DNA from: Terrisporobacter petrolearius
GTDB lineage: Bacteria; Bacillota; Clostridia; Peptostreptococcales; Peptostreptococcaceae
Assembly (NCBI RefSeq): GCF_020748185.1
Contig: NZ_JAHZMO010000006.1
Coordinates: 62,001 to 126,000 of the forward strand
Reading direction: 5' to 3'
DNA: 64,000 nt
Part shown: positions 9,201-17,304 of the stretch, piece by piece
Layout of the letters: the number at the start of each line of letters is the position of its first letter
Numbering within the stretch: position 1 is the first letter of the stretch
Program-made: the position numbers and the translations under genes
The notes under the pieces: model-generated
What the model saw: only the letters and a program-made list of their open reading frames with translations
Database searches by the model: none
What the model was told of the DNA's origin: nothing

Positions 9201-10538
9201 TTAAATAGCTATTTACAAAATTACTTAGGAACAGAATTTCAAGAAGAAAAGAAATTTGATGAGCTATTAGGTGGCAAAATTAAAGAAAAACTAGATAACA
9301 ATATATATAATATTACAGATGTAGCTAGTAAAAAATTAATAAGTTATATAAAAGATAATAACGAAATGATATCATCAATGATAGTAAAAATTGTAAGAAA
9401 AAATCTTAACTTCTTTGTTAAGATGGCATATGATTTTGCTGATGGTGATGGACTTGTCAAAGATGTTGTTAATATAGTAATAAATAATAAGATAGAGAAT
9501 TTAATATTAGATGACAAAGATCAGTTGTGTACAATTCTAAATAATTATTTTGAAAAAGAGATATATTCAAGTAAAGTTAAAGATTTAGGATTAAAATCTA
9601 CAGAAATTAACACAAGTTTATTGCTTGACAGATTAGTTTTTTCACTGAAACAAAATGGAAATTTTAAAAATAATATGCATAGTGCATCTGATTTAATTAT
9701 AAATAATATTTGTGAAATAAAAGCTAAAGAAATAAGTGAAATAGTTGAATTAAATAACTTACAAGAAACTTATGATAAATATAAAGATTTAATTAATATG
9801 GCATCAAAGAATATAATTGACAACTTAAATGGTAATAAAGAGGCAGCTAATGAATTCTTAAGAGAATTGTTAGAAGAAAAAGCTCTTAAACATTTTTATT
9901 CCATTAACTTGGTTGAAATATCATGGGAATTAAATAAGGATGATGTAACATATGTTGTAGATAATATTTTAGAGAAAATTAATAGTAGTGAAGTTGTAAA
10001 TTATCATGTATTACAAATATGTAGAAGTATTTACATTTCATCAATAAGAAACAGTAAATTAAATTCTTTGATAGATAAAGAAATTTTAGAAAGTGATATT
10101 AATGACAACTTAAATTTAATTCTAGAAGATAAAGATTTCAATCATAAAAAAAGAGTAATTGTTGAATCTATTATAGATCTATTGTTAGATGATAAATTAA
10201 ACTTCATTACAGAAGATTTTAAACTTTATATAACAAATAACATTATAGATTCAGGATTTAGTACAATAGAAAAAAATATAATACCAATGTTAAGAAGTTT
10301 AGACCTTCAAAGCATAACTTTAGAAGAAGTAGATAAAATGCATCCTAAAGAAATTCATGAGTTATTCAAATCTTTTGCTGGAGATTTCTTTATAAAGCTT
10401 TATATCTATGGAGGTTTTGGTTTAATATTTGGTATAAATGTATACTTATCAATAGTTCTATTTATAATAGACATAATATATACTAAAAAAATTGATTCAA
10501 AAGTGGAAGAATCTCAATATAAATTATTCAGAGAATAA
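6285..10538 (+). CDS. Giant tandem DUF445 membrane protein
   Basis: The 1,417-residue protein is built from two DUF445 units. Each begins with a membrane helix and the family signature: GYITNKYAVNMIFKEYTPL near residue 20, and GIMTNVIALWMIFCPYEKN near 715. Each ends with the family's closing segment: EEEICNIAQSFMGKQLKPL followed by a glycine-rich membrane helix (about 649-690), and HPKEIHELFKSFAGDFFIK followed by membrane helices (about 1350-1400). Between these lie roughly 600-residue Asn/Lys/Ile-rich helical stretches. Ordinary DUF445/YheB-type proteins are about 370-450 residues with one unit. An in-frame GTG at 6276 is possible, but GGGTGG is placed for ATG 6285. It is in one operon with the ArsR-type gene. 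Function is unknown; a long helical membrane or envelope scaffold fits. Confidence 0.82.
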   Translation: MVTLENGLFLLLQAFSSGVAGYITNKYAVNMIFKEYTPLKIGGAVKKNKEKFIEEISDLVERDIINSQTLRDKVLGENFKLAMENVGEDFLKESLYEVFENKKIEEMPGWSETLINGEKFLRYSLKKVLPQLITNAGENIKLEKILSEKQISHIVDKGYKEIVTNIGSNDELKHLLSDLYEEQGEVYLSQLISKDSGEKLTRIISCEIMNSIDELLDNNKETKSLIDKSLSLIDIKSLLKDLQKTIGTKTIDDILSEEEFNKLSLMIYEKLDELIKSEEGKIKLGDIVKEVFASAKDIDLTVFEILPIHFGRISSEYVADLIKKAIPYLSSWISNNKTQIENMIDESILESIDNIDDELRKSMISKVKDSMLLDFASKNQIVDKIVNFLEEYRISEEDSYKLYSKIIKFLEETKIKDLVVLLEENSLINEEKVINIVLDKWDTEGKELSKIFLKRQTSKTLNKLIDQDLNKLFNKNIKPKLYDLIINNKARIISYLDKSIFNLVHVKIESLLNSKIKNLFNKNKVDEFSSLLPNKIVNILNKNNINYKKIINKEISDYIKNIKVQDLLSENEEKIINSITEKTVDFTKKEANKYKSYEVKDLLDKINIKEDLPKEISNKLYGNIKNNLSTIVDGRVKKLIYDNLIKLDEEEICNIAQSFMGKQLKPLSMFGAFLGTIVGLIFGITMTNINGSYGFYNNVTNTLMACLLMGVVGIMTNVIALWMIFCPYEKNKFVSKIPLFKVFSIGYIPSHKNSFASGMAYFIDNELLSGNRVVNSFESQKNNFKNHIISNIKDSNYMVIIDFVRCKKHSLAKKTYGTILKLVKKNNNRVCSSIGNRFLDIECGRFVSVDFVNNKANDLIEIINRREDKIIGYLEEKLKANKSLQDVLPEELITTVNNKIEKQINDYINKNMENSYVEDVVKNIIFRNEKTYNYIMDKSIKDIISEKSLLNIQNSVKTDKFINITLLNLKDQLNSYLQNYLGTEFQEEKKFDELLGGKIKEKLDNNIYNITDVASKKLISYIKDNNEMISSMIVKIVRKNLNFFVKMAYDFADGDGLVKDVVNIVINNKIENLILDDKDQLCTILNNYFEKEIYSSKVKDLGLKSTEINTSLLLDRLVFSLKQNGNFKNNMHSASDLIINNICEIKAKEISEIVELNNLQETYDKYKDLINMASKNIIDNLNGNKEAANEFLRELLEEKALKHFYSINLVEISWELNKDDVTYVVDNILEKINSSEVVNYHVLQICRSIYISSIRNSKLNSLIDKEILESDINDNLNLILEDKDFNHKKRVIVESIIDLLLDDKLNFITEDFKLYITNNIIDSGFSTIEKNIIPMLRSLDLQSITLEEVDKMHPKEIHELFKSFAGDFFIKLYIYGGFGLIFGINVYLSIVLFIIDIIYTKKIDSKVEESQYKLFRE

Positions 10539-10541
10539 AGG

Positions 10542-10578
10542 AAAATACTTATAGGCATTAGCCTATAAGTATTTTTTT
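10542..10578 (+). terminator. Rho-independent terminator of the ArsR-DUF445 operon
   Basis: A 15-bp stem (10542-10556 with 10561-10575), tetraloop ATTA and a run of seven T. Confidence 0.88.
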
Positions 10579-10647
10579 GAAAAATAAATGGATAAAATTT
10601 ATAAAATTCCTAAATATAATAAGGAACTATATTTAGGAGGAACTTTA

Positions 10648-11388
10648 ATGAAGGACTTAAAAAATTTTATAAAACCAATTGTATTTTTAACTTTAGGATT
10701 AATGCTATTATCATTAGTACGAAGTGTTGATTTCACATCTATGATGACAAAAATACAAAATAACATTCAAGAGGGATTAAAAGTCGTAAAAGTTACAGAT
10801 GAAAAGTCGCAAATTAATGATGAAAACTTAGTTATTAAATTTAAAGTACCCAGCATACATTATGACAATAAAGATGTAGAAAAAAGCATAAATTCTTATA
10901 TCAAAAAAAATATAAAAGAGTATATTAATGTTCAAAGACAAATAAACAAAATGAATACATATGGAGAGAAAAAAGCTATAAATATTACTTATAGTGTTGT
11001 ATTTGAAGATGAAAATATAATAAATCTAATTATAGAAAAGAATACAACTTGGGGAGAAAAAGATTATAAGCTAGAAAAAGATAGTTATGTATTCAACTTA
11101 AAAACAGGAGAAAGAGTATATTTAGATGAATTTTTAAAAGGAAATGACGACTATAGCATAGTAATAACTGAAAATATTCAAAAAATAATAAATCAAAAGC
11201 ACCCTCTATATGGAAATTTGAATATTGATAAAAATACAAATTATTATATAGAAGATAGATATATTAATATTTATTTTAATCCATATAAACAAAGCCAAGA
11301 TGATACTCAATATGAGTTTAAAATACCTTACGATGTATTTAAAAATAAAATAGAAGCATGTAATAATTTTTTTTTTAATTTCTGTTAA
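10648..11388 (+). CDS. Membrane-anchored DUF4163/DUF3298 protein, first unit (ends at a frameshift)
   Basis: One N-terminal membrane helix (FIKPIVFLTLGLMLLSLV) is followed by an extracellular unit resembling the DUF4163-DUF3298 pair of RsiV-like proteins: two amphipathic segments, then YVFNLKTGERVYLDEFLKG and a C-terminal YEFKIPYDVFKNKIEA. I start it at ATG 10648, which has AGGAGG at 10635-10640; the ATG at 10588 has no ribosome site. After EACNN the frame runs through ten T (11367-11376) and stops 12 bases later. One T fewer would read on into the second unit, giving one protein of about 455 residues. Either the gene is broken here, the tract is phase-variable, or it is a base-calling error. 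Function unknown. Confidence 0.65.
   Translation: MKDLKNFIKPIVFLTLGLMLLSLVRSVDFTSMMTKIQNNIQEGLKVVKVTDEKSQINDENLVIKFKVPSIHYDNKDVEKSINSYIKKNIKEYINVQRQINKMNTYGEKKAINITYSVVFEDENIINLIIEKNTTWGEKDYKLEKDSYVFNLKTGERVYLDEFLKGNDDYSIVITENIQKIINQKHPLYGNLNIDKNTNYYIEDRYINIYFNPYKQSQDDTQYEFKIPYDVFKNKIEACNNFFFNFC
11367..11376 (+). other. Ten-T homopolymer at the break between two DUF4163/DUF3298 units
   Basis: Frame 1 ends at the TAA of 11386-11388 just after the run, while the downstream unit is in frame 2. Deleting one T joins them as EACNNFFLISVNSEVLKKQN without any other change. Confidence 0.8.
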
Positions 11389-11506
11389 CAGTGAAGTCTT
11401 AAAAAAACAAAACAAATATTTAAAAAGTACTCTTGAAATACCTATTATAAATAGTGGAAATTCAAAGATAGACGATAAAATTAATGAAAAAATAAAGGAC
11501 GATATT

Positions 11507-12013
11507 TTGAGTTTTTATGAAGAGTCTCTCAAAGAAGCACAAAGTTTCTTAGAGGATTTTGAATTAGATGAAAGTAATTTTGTTGCGGACGCATCTTATG
11601 AAGTAAAAAAGAATACAGTAAATACAATTAGTATTCTCATTAAATATTACAAATATAGTGGTGGGGCACATGGATACTATGAATATGTTCCGTATAATAT
11701 TGATTTAAAAAGTGGAGATAATTTAGCTCTTAAGAATATTTTCAAAAAAGACGTAGACTATAAAGAGATTATAGATAAAGAAGTAGAAAAACAAATTAAA
11801 GAATTAGGTAAAAAAGAGAAAGACTTAGACAAGGTTTATGATTTTTATGGAATAAAAGAAAATCAAAAATTTTATTTGAAAGATGACGAAATAGTAATAT
11901 ATTTTGATTTATATGATATAGCACCTTATGCAGCAGGAATACCGGAATTCCCAATAACTGTAGACAATATAAAAGACCAAATAAAAGAAGAGTATTTAGA
12001 ATTGGTTAAATAA
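11507..12013 (+). CDS. DUF4163/DUF3298 protein, second unit (frameshifted from the preceding gene)
   Basis: The 168-residue reading frame from TTG 11507 carries the DUF3298 signature YSGGAHGYYEYVPYNIDLKS near residue 57 and ends PEFPITVDNIKDQIKEEYL. The frame is open and protein-like further upstream to 11375 (NSEVLKKQNKYLKSTLEIPI, then IDDKINEKIKDDI), but there is no ATG or ribosome site in that stretch and no signal or membrane segment. This unit therefore looks like the second half of one tandem protein rather than a separate gene. If expressed alone from TTG it would lack the first strand of its DUF4163 fold and would stay in the cytoplasm. Confidence 0.6.
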   Translation: MSFYEESLKEAQSFLEDFELDESNFVADASYEVKKNTVNTISILIKYYKYSGGAHGYYEYVPYNIDLKSGDNLALKNIFKKDVDYKEIIDKEVEKQIKELGKKEKDLDKVYDFYGIKENQKFYLKDDEIVIYFDLYDIAPYAAGIPEFPITVDNIKDQIKEEYLELVK

Positions 12014-12046
12014 AAATACTATCAGAATTTTTCTGATAGTATTTTT
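12012..12046. terminator. Bidirectional terminator between the DUF3298 gene and sleC
   Basis: A 16-bp perfect stem (12012-12027 with 12031-12046) carries A-runs on one side and T-runs on the other, so it can serve both convergent genes. Confidence 0.85.
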
Positions 12047-12051
12047 ATTTG

Positions 12052-13317
12052 CTAAATTAGAGGATTTAAAGAAGCTATTTTTGTAGTGGCTACATATATT
12101 CTAGAAATGGCATACCACGTTTTAAAATCAACAACACCTGTTTGAGGTAAGTTGAATATTTGTTGGAATTTTTTCACGGCTGCTGCTGTTAGTTCTCCAA
12201 ATACTCCATCTTCAATGACCTTTCCTAGAGCGGGATAAGAGTTGGCTATAGCGTTTAATTGGTTTTGTATAGTTTTAACATAGGAATTATTAGAACCTAA
12301 TTGTAATGTAAAACCAGGGAACGAAACAGGTACACCGCTGACCACCTTTGCCTGTGCAAAAGTTATATTATCACCATAAAAATATCTTAAAATATCTTCG
12401 TAACTCTTACCTTGATCACCTAAATCTTTACTTCCCCATTGTGTCATTTGGTCAGGACATTGAGACTTTACACCGTCACAATATTGTGCAAGTAGTGGCT
12501 GTCTCGCTGTAGGAGGTCTTCTGATAAATGTATTAAATATATCATCTACAATTACGCTTATATTATCAAACACATTTCTATTATGAACATATTTGTGATC
12601 ATAAGCTGTAGATGAAGTTATGGTAAATTGGAACCCCTTATTTCTATACCATTCGGTAAAAACTCTGTTTAATGTGAATGATATTATGGCTATTACATTG
12701 GCGTATATAGTTTGAGAAGGCCATGTGGAATAAATTTCTGAAGATGCAACATTTTTTATATAATCGTTAAAAGGAACCCAATAATTTTTTGCACTAGTAT
12801 CCTCAGGTAAACCATCATGAACGACAATGAACTCTGGAACTACTGGTTCATCTAAAACAACAAAACCTGTTGGAGGAGGAATTGGTTTTAAACTACTTTC
12901 AGGTATTTTAGGTGGAAAGTTACCCCAAAGCGTATGTTCTGGTATATTATAAATTATTTCGTTTTGTCTTTTCAGACTTTTTCTTGCTGGAGAACCTATG
13001 GGAACATTTTGTAGCGCTTCTACAACAGGTAAGATTTGAGTACCTTTTATTAAAACTGTCTCAAAACCATCTGCTAAAACTTCTACCATATATTCGCTAT
13101 AAGGTTTCACGTTTGATGGTTGAAGAGAATATTCAATATCAGGTGCAGATAAGATTAAATCACTCACCTGACCAGACTCATCGGTTTTTAAGTTTTCAAA
13201 TATAGTACCTGTGTTATTTTGTTCATCGTCCATACCATATATATTTATAGTGGCATCTTGTATTGGCTTGTTCGTAGAAGAATTTATAACGTTGACAGTC
13301 AAAAAACCATCTTGCAT
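12052..13317 (-). CDS. sleC: Spore cortex-lytic enzyme SleC-like
   Basis: The 421-residue protein begins MQDGFLTVNVINSSTNKPIQ, an Ig/carboxypeptidase-regulatory-like N-terminal domain that ends near residue 110. The catalytic region follows (GFVVLDEPVVPEFIVVHDG, YIKNVASSEIYSTWP, RRPPTARQPLLAQYCDG, TQWGSKDLGDQG). A C-terminal peptidoglycan-binding domain spans about 340-415 (LQLGSNNSYVKTIQNQLNAI, DGVFGELTAAAVKKFQQIF). The layout and motifs match SleC of Clostridioides difficile from memory. That enzyme sits dormant in the spore and, once cut by Csp protease, breaks the muramic-lactam cortex during germination. An AGGGGTGAT ribosome site precedes the ATG. Followed on the same strand by no other gene. 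Confidence 0.85.
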   Translation of the reverse strand: MQDGFLTVNVINSSTNKPIQDATINIYGMDDEQNNTGTIFENLKTDESGQVSDLILSAPDIEYSLQPSNVKPYSEYMVEVLADGFETVLIKGTQILPVVEALQNVPIGSPARKSLKRQNEIIYNIPEHTLWGNFPPKIPESSLKPIPPPTGFVVLDEPVVPEFIVVHDGLPEDTSAKNYWVPFNDYIKNVASSEIYSTWPSQTIYANVIAIISFTLNRVFTEWYRNKGFQFTITSSTAYDHKYVHNRNVFDNISVIVDDIFNTFIRRPPTARQPLLAQYCDGVKSQCPDQMTQWGSKDLGDQGKSYEDILRYFYGDNITFAQAKVVSGVPVSFPGFTLQLGSNNSYVKTIQNQLNAIANSYPALGKVIEDGVFGELTAAAVKKFQQIFNLPQTGVVDFKTWYAISRIYVATTKIASLNPLI

Positions 13318-13362
13318 ATAATCACCCCTTTTAAATTAACTAGGCTGTAAATACTCTAGTTT

Positions 13363-13370
13363 ATTCTATG
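13363..13370 (-). promoter_or_regulatory. Possible sigma-E-type -10 box upstream of sleC
   Basis: On the minus strand the bases read CATAGAAT, seven of eight matches to the mother-cell sigma-E -10 consensus CATACAMT, about 46-53 bp before the sleC start. The matching -35 box is poor, so this is only a candidate. Mother-cell expression would suit a cortex enzyme. Confidence 0.25.
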
Positions 13371-13503
13371 AAATATATTTTATTTTGTTAAATAATAAAG
13401 TGTTAAAAAGTAAATATTAAAATTTTTTACTAATGGAGATAATAAGTATTAATTTTAAATATCTAAATATTAATATATATGCAAAGAAAGGTTATATTAA
13501 AAT

Positions 13504-14235
13504 ATGAAAATTTACATATTAGCATTAGCTGTATTACCAATAAGTTTTTTTGTAGGATGGATTTATTTGAAAGACAAATATGAAAAAGAACCACCTTTTA
13601 AATTAATGGAATATTTTATGTTAGGAATTTTAGTAAGTATATTAGCTATATTTTTAGAGTCCTATTTTAGTAAATTGAATGTATTCTCTGGTACAGTGGA
13701 AGATCTATACATAGCTTTTTTTGTAGCAGCATTTACAGAAGAGGGATTAAAGTCTATAATACTAATACCTGTTTTACTGAAAGATAAAAACTTCAATGAG
13801 AAATTAGATGGAATAATTTACTCTATTTTTTTATCCCTAGGATTTGCTACAATAGAAAATATTATATATTTAATGAGGGAAAGTCTGGACCTATCTTTCC
13901 AATTGGGAGTAACTAGAGGTTTAATATCTATACCATCTCATATAATGTTTGCAATTACTATGGGGTACTATATTTCAAAGTATAAATTTTCGAAAAAAGA
14001 TGATAATGGAATAAATAAATATTTAATATATGCCGTAATTATTCCTATATTACTTCATGGAGTTTTCGATTTTATCTTGATGATAGGATATAGATGGGCT
14101 ATTATAGTCTTTATAGTGTATATAATATTCTTATGGAAAATTAATTTAGATAAGTTAGACAAATATGTACTGTATTCAAAAGTAAGATTTTATAAGAGGA
14201 AAGATAAAAGTAGAAAGGGAGATAAAATTGACTAA
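13504..14235 (+). CDS. prsW: PrsW-family intramembrane metalloprotease
   Basis: The 243-residue, multi-helix membrane protein shows the PrsW signatures: WIYLKDKYEKEP near residue 19, TEEGLK at 78-83 with the Glu-Glu pair, GFATIEN at 113-119, His146 in SIPSHIMFA and a second His in LLHGVFDF near 184. PrsW proteins cleave anti-sigma factors or other membrane substrates within the bilayer; the substrate here is unknown. The nearby RsiV-like DUF3298 proteins are only suggestive. Its stop codon overlaps the TTG that once began an rsmF-like gene, now decayed. Confidence 0.87.
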   Translation: MKIYILALAVLPISFFVGWIYLKDKYEKEPPFKLMEYFMLGILVSILAIFLESYFSKLNVFSGTVEDLYIAFFVAAFTEEGLKSIILIPVLLKDKNFNEKLDGIIYSIFLSLGFATIENIIYLMRESLDLSFQLGVTRGLISIPSHIMFAITMGYYISKYKFSKKDDNGINKYLIYAVIIPILLHGVFDFILMIGYRWAIIVFIVYIIFLWKINLDKLDKYVLYSKVRFYKRKDKSRKGDKID

Positions 14236-14711
14236 TCTGCCAAAATAATTTTTAGATAAAAAATAAATAGAACAGGGAAAAATATTCTTCATGAAAATTA
14301 AACTTATTACTTCAAAGATACCTCAGATATGAGTGTTACTTCAAAATTAGAAGCTAAATAAGGAGACAATTTAAAGGTTATTTTGATAAAATAGTAATTG
14401 ATGGTCCTTGTCCTGGTAAGAAAATGCTTAGAAAAGTCAAGTAGAAGTAGATGATTGGAGCTATGAAAAAGTACTAGAATGCCAATCAATACAAAGGGAT
14501 ATAATAAGAGACGGATTTGAAATATTAAACAAAGATGAAATTTTAGTATACTCAACATTTACTTTTGTTAAAGGGTAAATACAATGAAAACTGATAAGAG
14601 TATAAGATGAATTTTAGTAGAAGTAGAAGGTATACTTTTGGGATGGATAAAATATCTAATGGAATTTTGAAAAATAACTATCCAAAAGGTCCTAGAATTA
14701 ACTATACTTAA
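14228..14711 (+). pseudogene. Decayed RsmF-type 16S rRNA m5C methyltransferase
   Basis: Fragments in changing frames match the NSUN/RsmF order. The start reads TNLPK-stop-FLDKK after a good GGGAG site, like the usual MxLPxxFLxKMK. Further on come FDKIVIDGPCPGKKMLRKVK, like the family's FDRILVDAPCSGEGMFRK, and DWSYEKVLECQSIQRDII then ILVYSTFTF, like the WSPEKV...LVYSTCTF segment. The C-terminal NGILKNNYPKG piece closes it. Several stops, at least two frame changes, loss of the catalytic Cys in both PCS and TCT positions (P and F instead) and a large internal deletion leave about 480 bp of a gene normally near 1,350 bp. It overlaps the prsW stop, so it was once co-transcribed with it. Confidence 0.78.
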
Positions 14712-14767
14712 ATTGTTGTAAGTGTAACACATTATAAATAATTACATATTATTGAGGAGATGATATT

Positions 14768-15301
14768 TTGAGTGGAAAAGTAAAAAAAGAAATATTTGAG
14801 TGGGTAAAGGTATTTGCACTAGCAATAGTTTTTGCTTTTATCATAACACAATTTATAAAACCAACACTAGTAAGAGGAGATTCTATGTATTCTACTTTAG
14901 AAGAAGGAGATTACTTAATTATAAATAGGATGTCTTATAAATTCAAAGAGCCTAAACGTGGAGATATTATCGTATTTGAATCTGACTTACAACAAGAAGA
15001 TGGAAGTAGTAAGGATTTAGTAAAAAGAGTTATAGGTGTAAGTGGAGATAAAGTTAAGATAGAAAATTCTAAAGTATATGTAAATGGAGAAGAATTAGTT
15101 GAAACCTATATTCATGATGAAATTACAGAAGGTGATATAGATACTGTTGTCCCAGAAAACTCTGTATTTGTATTGGGAGATAATAGAGAAATAAGCTTAG
15201 ATAGTAGATATGATAGTGTAGGCTTTATTAATGACTCAGATATATTGGGTAAAGTTTTTGTTAGGTTATATCCTTTTAATAAGATAGGTTTATTAGGATA
15301 A
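14768..15301 (+). CDS. lepB: Signal peptidase I
   Basis: The 177-residue type I signal peptidase has one N-terminal membrane helix (VFALAIVFAFIITQFI). RGDSMYSTL follows with catalytic Ser39, then KRGDIIVF, then LVKRVIG with the general base Lys86, and VFVLGDNREISLDSR with the box E Asp and Arg. It removes signal peptides from exported proteins at the outer membrane face. The TTG start is set by GAGGAG eight bases upstream. It lies 25 bp before the kinase-like gene and is probably co-transcribed with it. Confidence 0.93.
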   Translation: MSGKVKKEIFEWVKVFALAIVFAFIITQFIKPTLVRGDSMYSTLEEGDYLIINRMSYKFKEPKRGDIIVFESDLQQEDGSSKDLVKRVIGVSGDKVKIENSKVYVNGEELVETYIHDEITEGDIDTVVPENSVFVLGDNREISLDSRYDSVGFINDSDILGKVFVRLYPFNKIGLLG

Positions 15302-15326
15302 TAATAATCGTAAAGGGGTAGTTAAA

Positions 15327-16991
15327 ATGAAGCAGTTAAATTTAACTATAGAAGGTGAAAAAAAAGCTTTCTTAATTGAAGATACTTCAACAGGCATAAA
15401 ACTAGAAGACATTGCTTGTGAAATTGAAGATAATTATGCTGGCTATATAACTTTAGCATCTGTAAACAATAGATTAAAAGAATTAACAACACTTGTATCA
15501 GATGATTGTAATATTAAATTTTTAGATACTAATAATAGTGATGGAAATAGAGTATACTCTAGATCGTTGACTCTTGTGTTTATAATGGCTTGCGAAGAAT
15601 TATATGAAAACTGTAAAGTAAGTATAGAGCACTCTTTGTCAAACGGTTTGTACTGTGAAGTTATTACAGACAGAATATTAAATGAAAAAGATAGAGAATC
15701 TATCAAATTAAAAATGCAAGAAATTATAGATGCAGATTATAAAATTGAAAAAACAATTGTAACTAAGAAGGAAGCAATTAATTTTTTCAATGAATGTAAT
15801 ATGAAGAGTAAAGCAGAATTATTAAAATATAAGGAACATGATGATATAAAAATTTATAAATGTAATAATCATGTGGATCATTTCTATGGACATATGTTAC
15901 CATCTACAGGTTACCTAAAAATATTTGATGTTTTAAAGTATGAATGTGGATTTATATTACTTGGACCTAGAGAAGGCGAAAAATCAAAAGTTAGAGAGTT
16001 TATTCCTCAACCAAAACTATCAAATATTTATTTGGAAATGGAAAACTGGTCTAAGTTAATGGGTGTAGATACAGTTTTATCTTTAAATAAAATAATAGAA
16101 AATGGAATATATGGAGAATTAATTAGAATAGTTGAAGCTTTACAAGAAAAAAAACTAGGACAAATTGCAGATATAATAAAACAAGAAAACAAAAGAATAA
16201 TACTAATTGCAGCACCATCATCTTCTGGAAAAACTAGTTTTGCTCACAGGTTATCAATACATCTGAAAGTGAATAATTTACAGCCCATCTCAATATCTTT
16301 AGATGATTATTTCGTAGATAGAGATAAAACTCCATTAGATGAATTTGGAAATTATGATTTTGAATCTATATATGCAATAAATTTAGATAGATTTAATAAA
16401 GACTTAAGTGATTTATTAGACGGAAAAGAAGTAACTATTCCAAGGTTTAACTTTAAAAAGGGTATAAGTGAAGAAGGTAAGAAACTTAAAATAGAAAAAA
16501 ATCAACCAATAATATTAGAAGGTATTCATGGATTAAATCCAACTTTAACATCATCAATACCTGACAAGGAAAAGTTTAAAATTTATCTTAGCGTATTAAC
16601 ACAGGTAAATTTAGATGATCATAATAGAATACCTACTACAGATTTAAGGTTAATAAGACGTATTGTAAGAGATAATCAATTTAGAGGTCATAATGCTACA
16701 AGAACAATATTAACTTGGAATTCTGTAAGAAGAGGAGAAAAACAAAATATATTTCCTTATCAAGAAGAAGCGGATATGATTTTTAACTCGTCTTGTGTAT
16801 ATGAATTGCCAATTTTAAAAGCTTATGTCAAACCACTATTAGAAGAAATTGACTCAAGTAGTGAAGCTTTTAGTGAAGCTAATAGGATATTAAAATTCCT
16901 TCAATACTTTGTGGAGCTTAAAGACATATCGGACTTACCACCTACATCAATAATTAGAGAATTTATAGGTGGAAGTAAAATTGTAGACTAA
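15327..16991 (+). CDS. TGS/SAD-uridine kinase-like nucleoside kinase
   Basis: The 554-residue protein joins an N-terminal part resembling the TGS and second additional domain of threonyl-tRNA synthetase (CNNHVDHFYGHMLPSTGYL near 180-200) to a C-terminal P-loop kinase of the uridine kinase/phosphoribulokinase fold. The kinase half has IAAPSSSGKTSFAHRL near 294-309 (Walker A), SLDDYFVDRDKTP and RLIRRIVRDNQFRG. This fused family is common in Clostridia and is usually annotated nucleoside or uridine kinase; the true substrate is not established by sequence. It ends at a terminator that overlaps its stop codon. Confidence 0.85.
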   Translation: MKQLNLTIEGEKKAFLIEDTSTGIKLEDIACEIEDNYAGYITLASVNNRLKELTTLVSDDCNIKFLDTNNSDGNRVYSRSLTLVFIMACEELYENCKVSIEHSLSNGLYCEVITDRILNEKDRESIKLKMQEIIDADYKIEKTIVTKKEAINFFNECNMKSKAELLKYKEHDDIKIYKCNNHVDHFYGHMLPSTGYLKIFDVLKYECGFILLGPREGEKSKVREFIPQPKLSNIYLEMENWSKLMGVDTVLSLNKIIENGIYGELIRIVEALQEKKLGQIADIIKQENKRIILIAAPSSSGKTSFAHRLSIHLKVNNLQPISISLDDYFVDRDKTPLDEFGNYDFESIYAINLDRFNKDLSDLLDGKEVTIPRFNFKKGISEEGKKLKIEKNQPIILEGIHGLNPTLTSSIPDKEKFKIYLSVLTQVNLDDHNRIPTTDLRLIRRIVRDNQFRGHNATRTILTWNSVRRGEKQNIFPYQEEADMIFNSSCVYELPILKAYVKPLLEEIDSSSEAFSEANRILKFLQYFVELKDISDLPPTSIIREFIGGSKIVD

Positions 16992-17017
16992 AACGAACTT
17001 TATAGTTCGTTTTTTTT
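16991..17017 (+). terminator. Rho-independent terminator after the nucleoside kinase gene
   Basis: A nine-base stem (16991-16999 with 17004-17012), four-base loop and eight T. Confidence 0.88.
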
Positions 17018-17236
17018 GTTAAATTTTATTAACTATATATTTTGAAATATTATAATAAATTATTATATAATAAAAATAGTGTATATAAACTCTATATTTA
17101 ATCAGTAATTTATATATTAATATAACAAAAAATAAGAGATATTATGACAAAAAGTATGCAATTTTATACATAAATAAAAGACAAAATGAAAAAATATAAA
17201 AAAAATAAAAAAATAAGTTTAAATATGTATAAGCTT

Positions 17237-17265
17237 TTGACAATTATATACGCTTAATATATAAT
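17237..17265 (+). promoter_or_regulatory. Consensus sigma-A promoter of the winged-helix regulator
   Basis: TTGACA at 17237-17242 and TATAAT at 17260-17265, 17 bp apart, both perfect. The leader to the start codon would be about 33 bases. The rest of the 313-bp gap upstream holds only the preceding terminator and A/T-rich sequence. Confidence 0.85.
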
Positions 17266-17304
17266 GGGATTATATTAAATAAAAATGTTTTAGGGGTGGA
17301 ATAT

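Noticed and set aside
12912..13205. Plus-strand 97-codon frame inside sleC
   Set aside because: It is a shadow of the sleC coding strand with no ribosome site or recognisable protein.
14307..14558. Minus-strand 83-codon frame
   Set aside because: It is antisense to the rsmF remnant, lacks a ribosome site and has no protein-like features.
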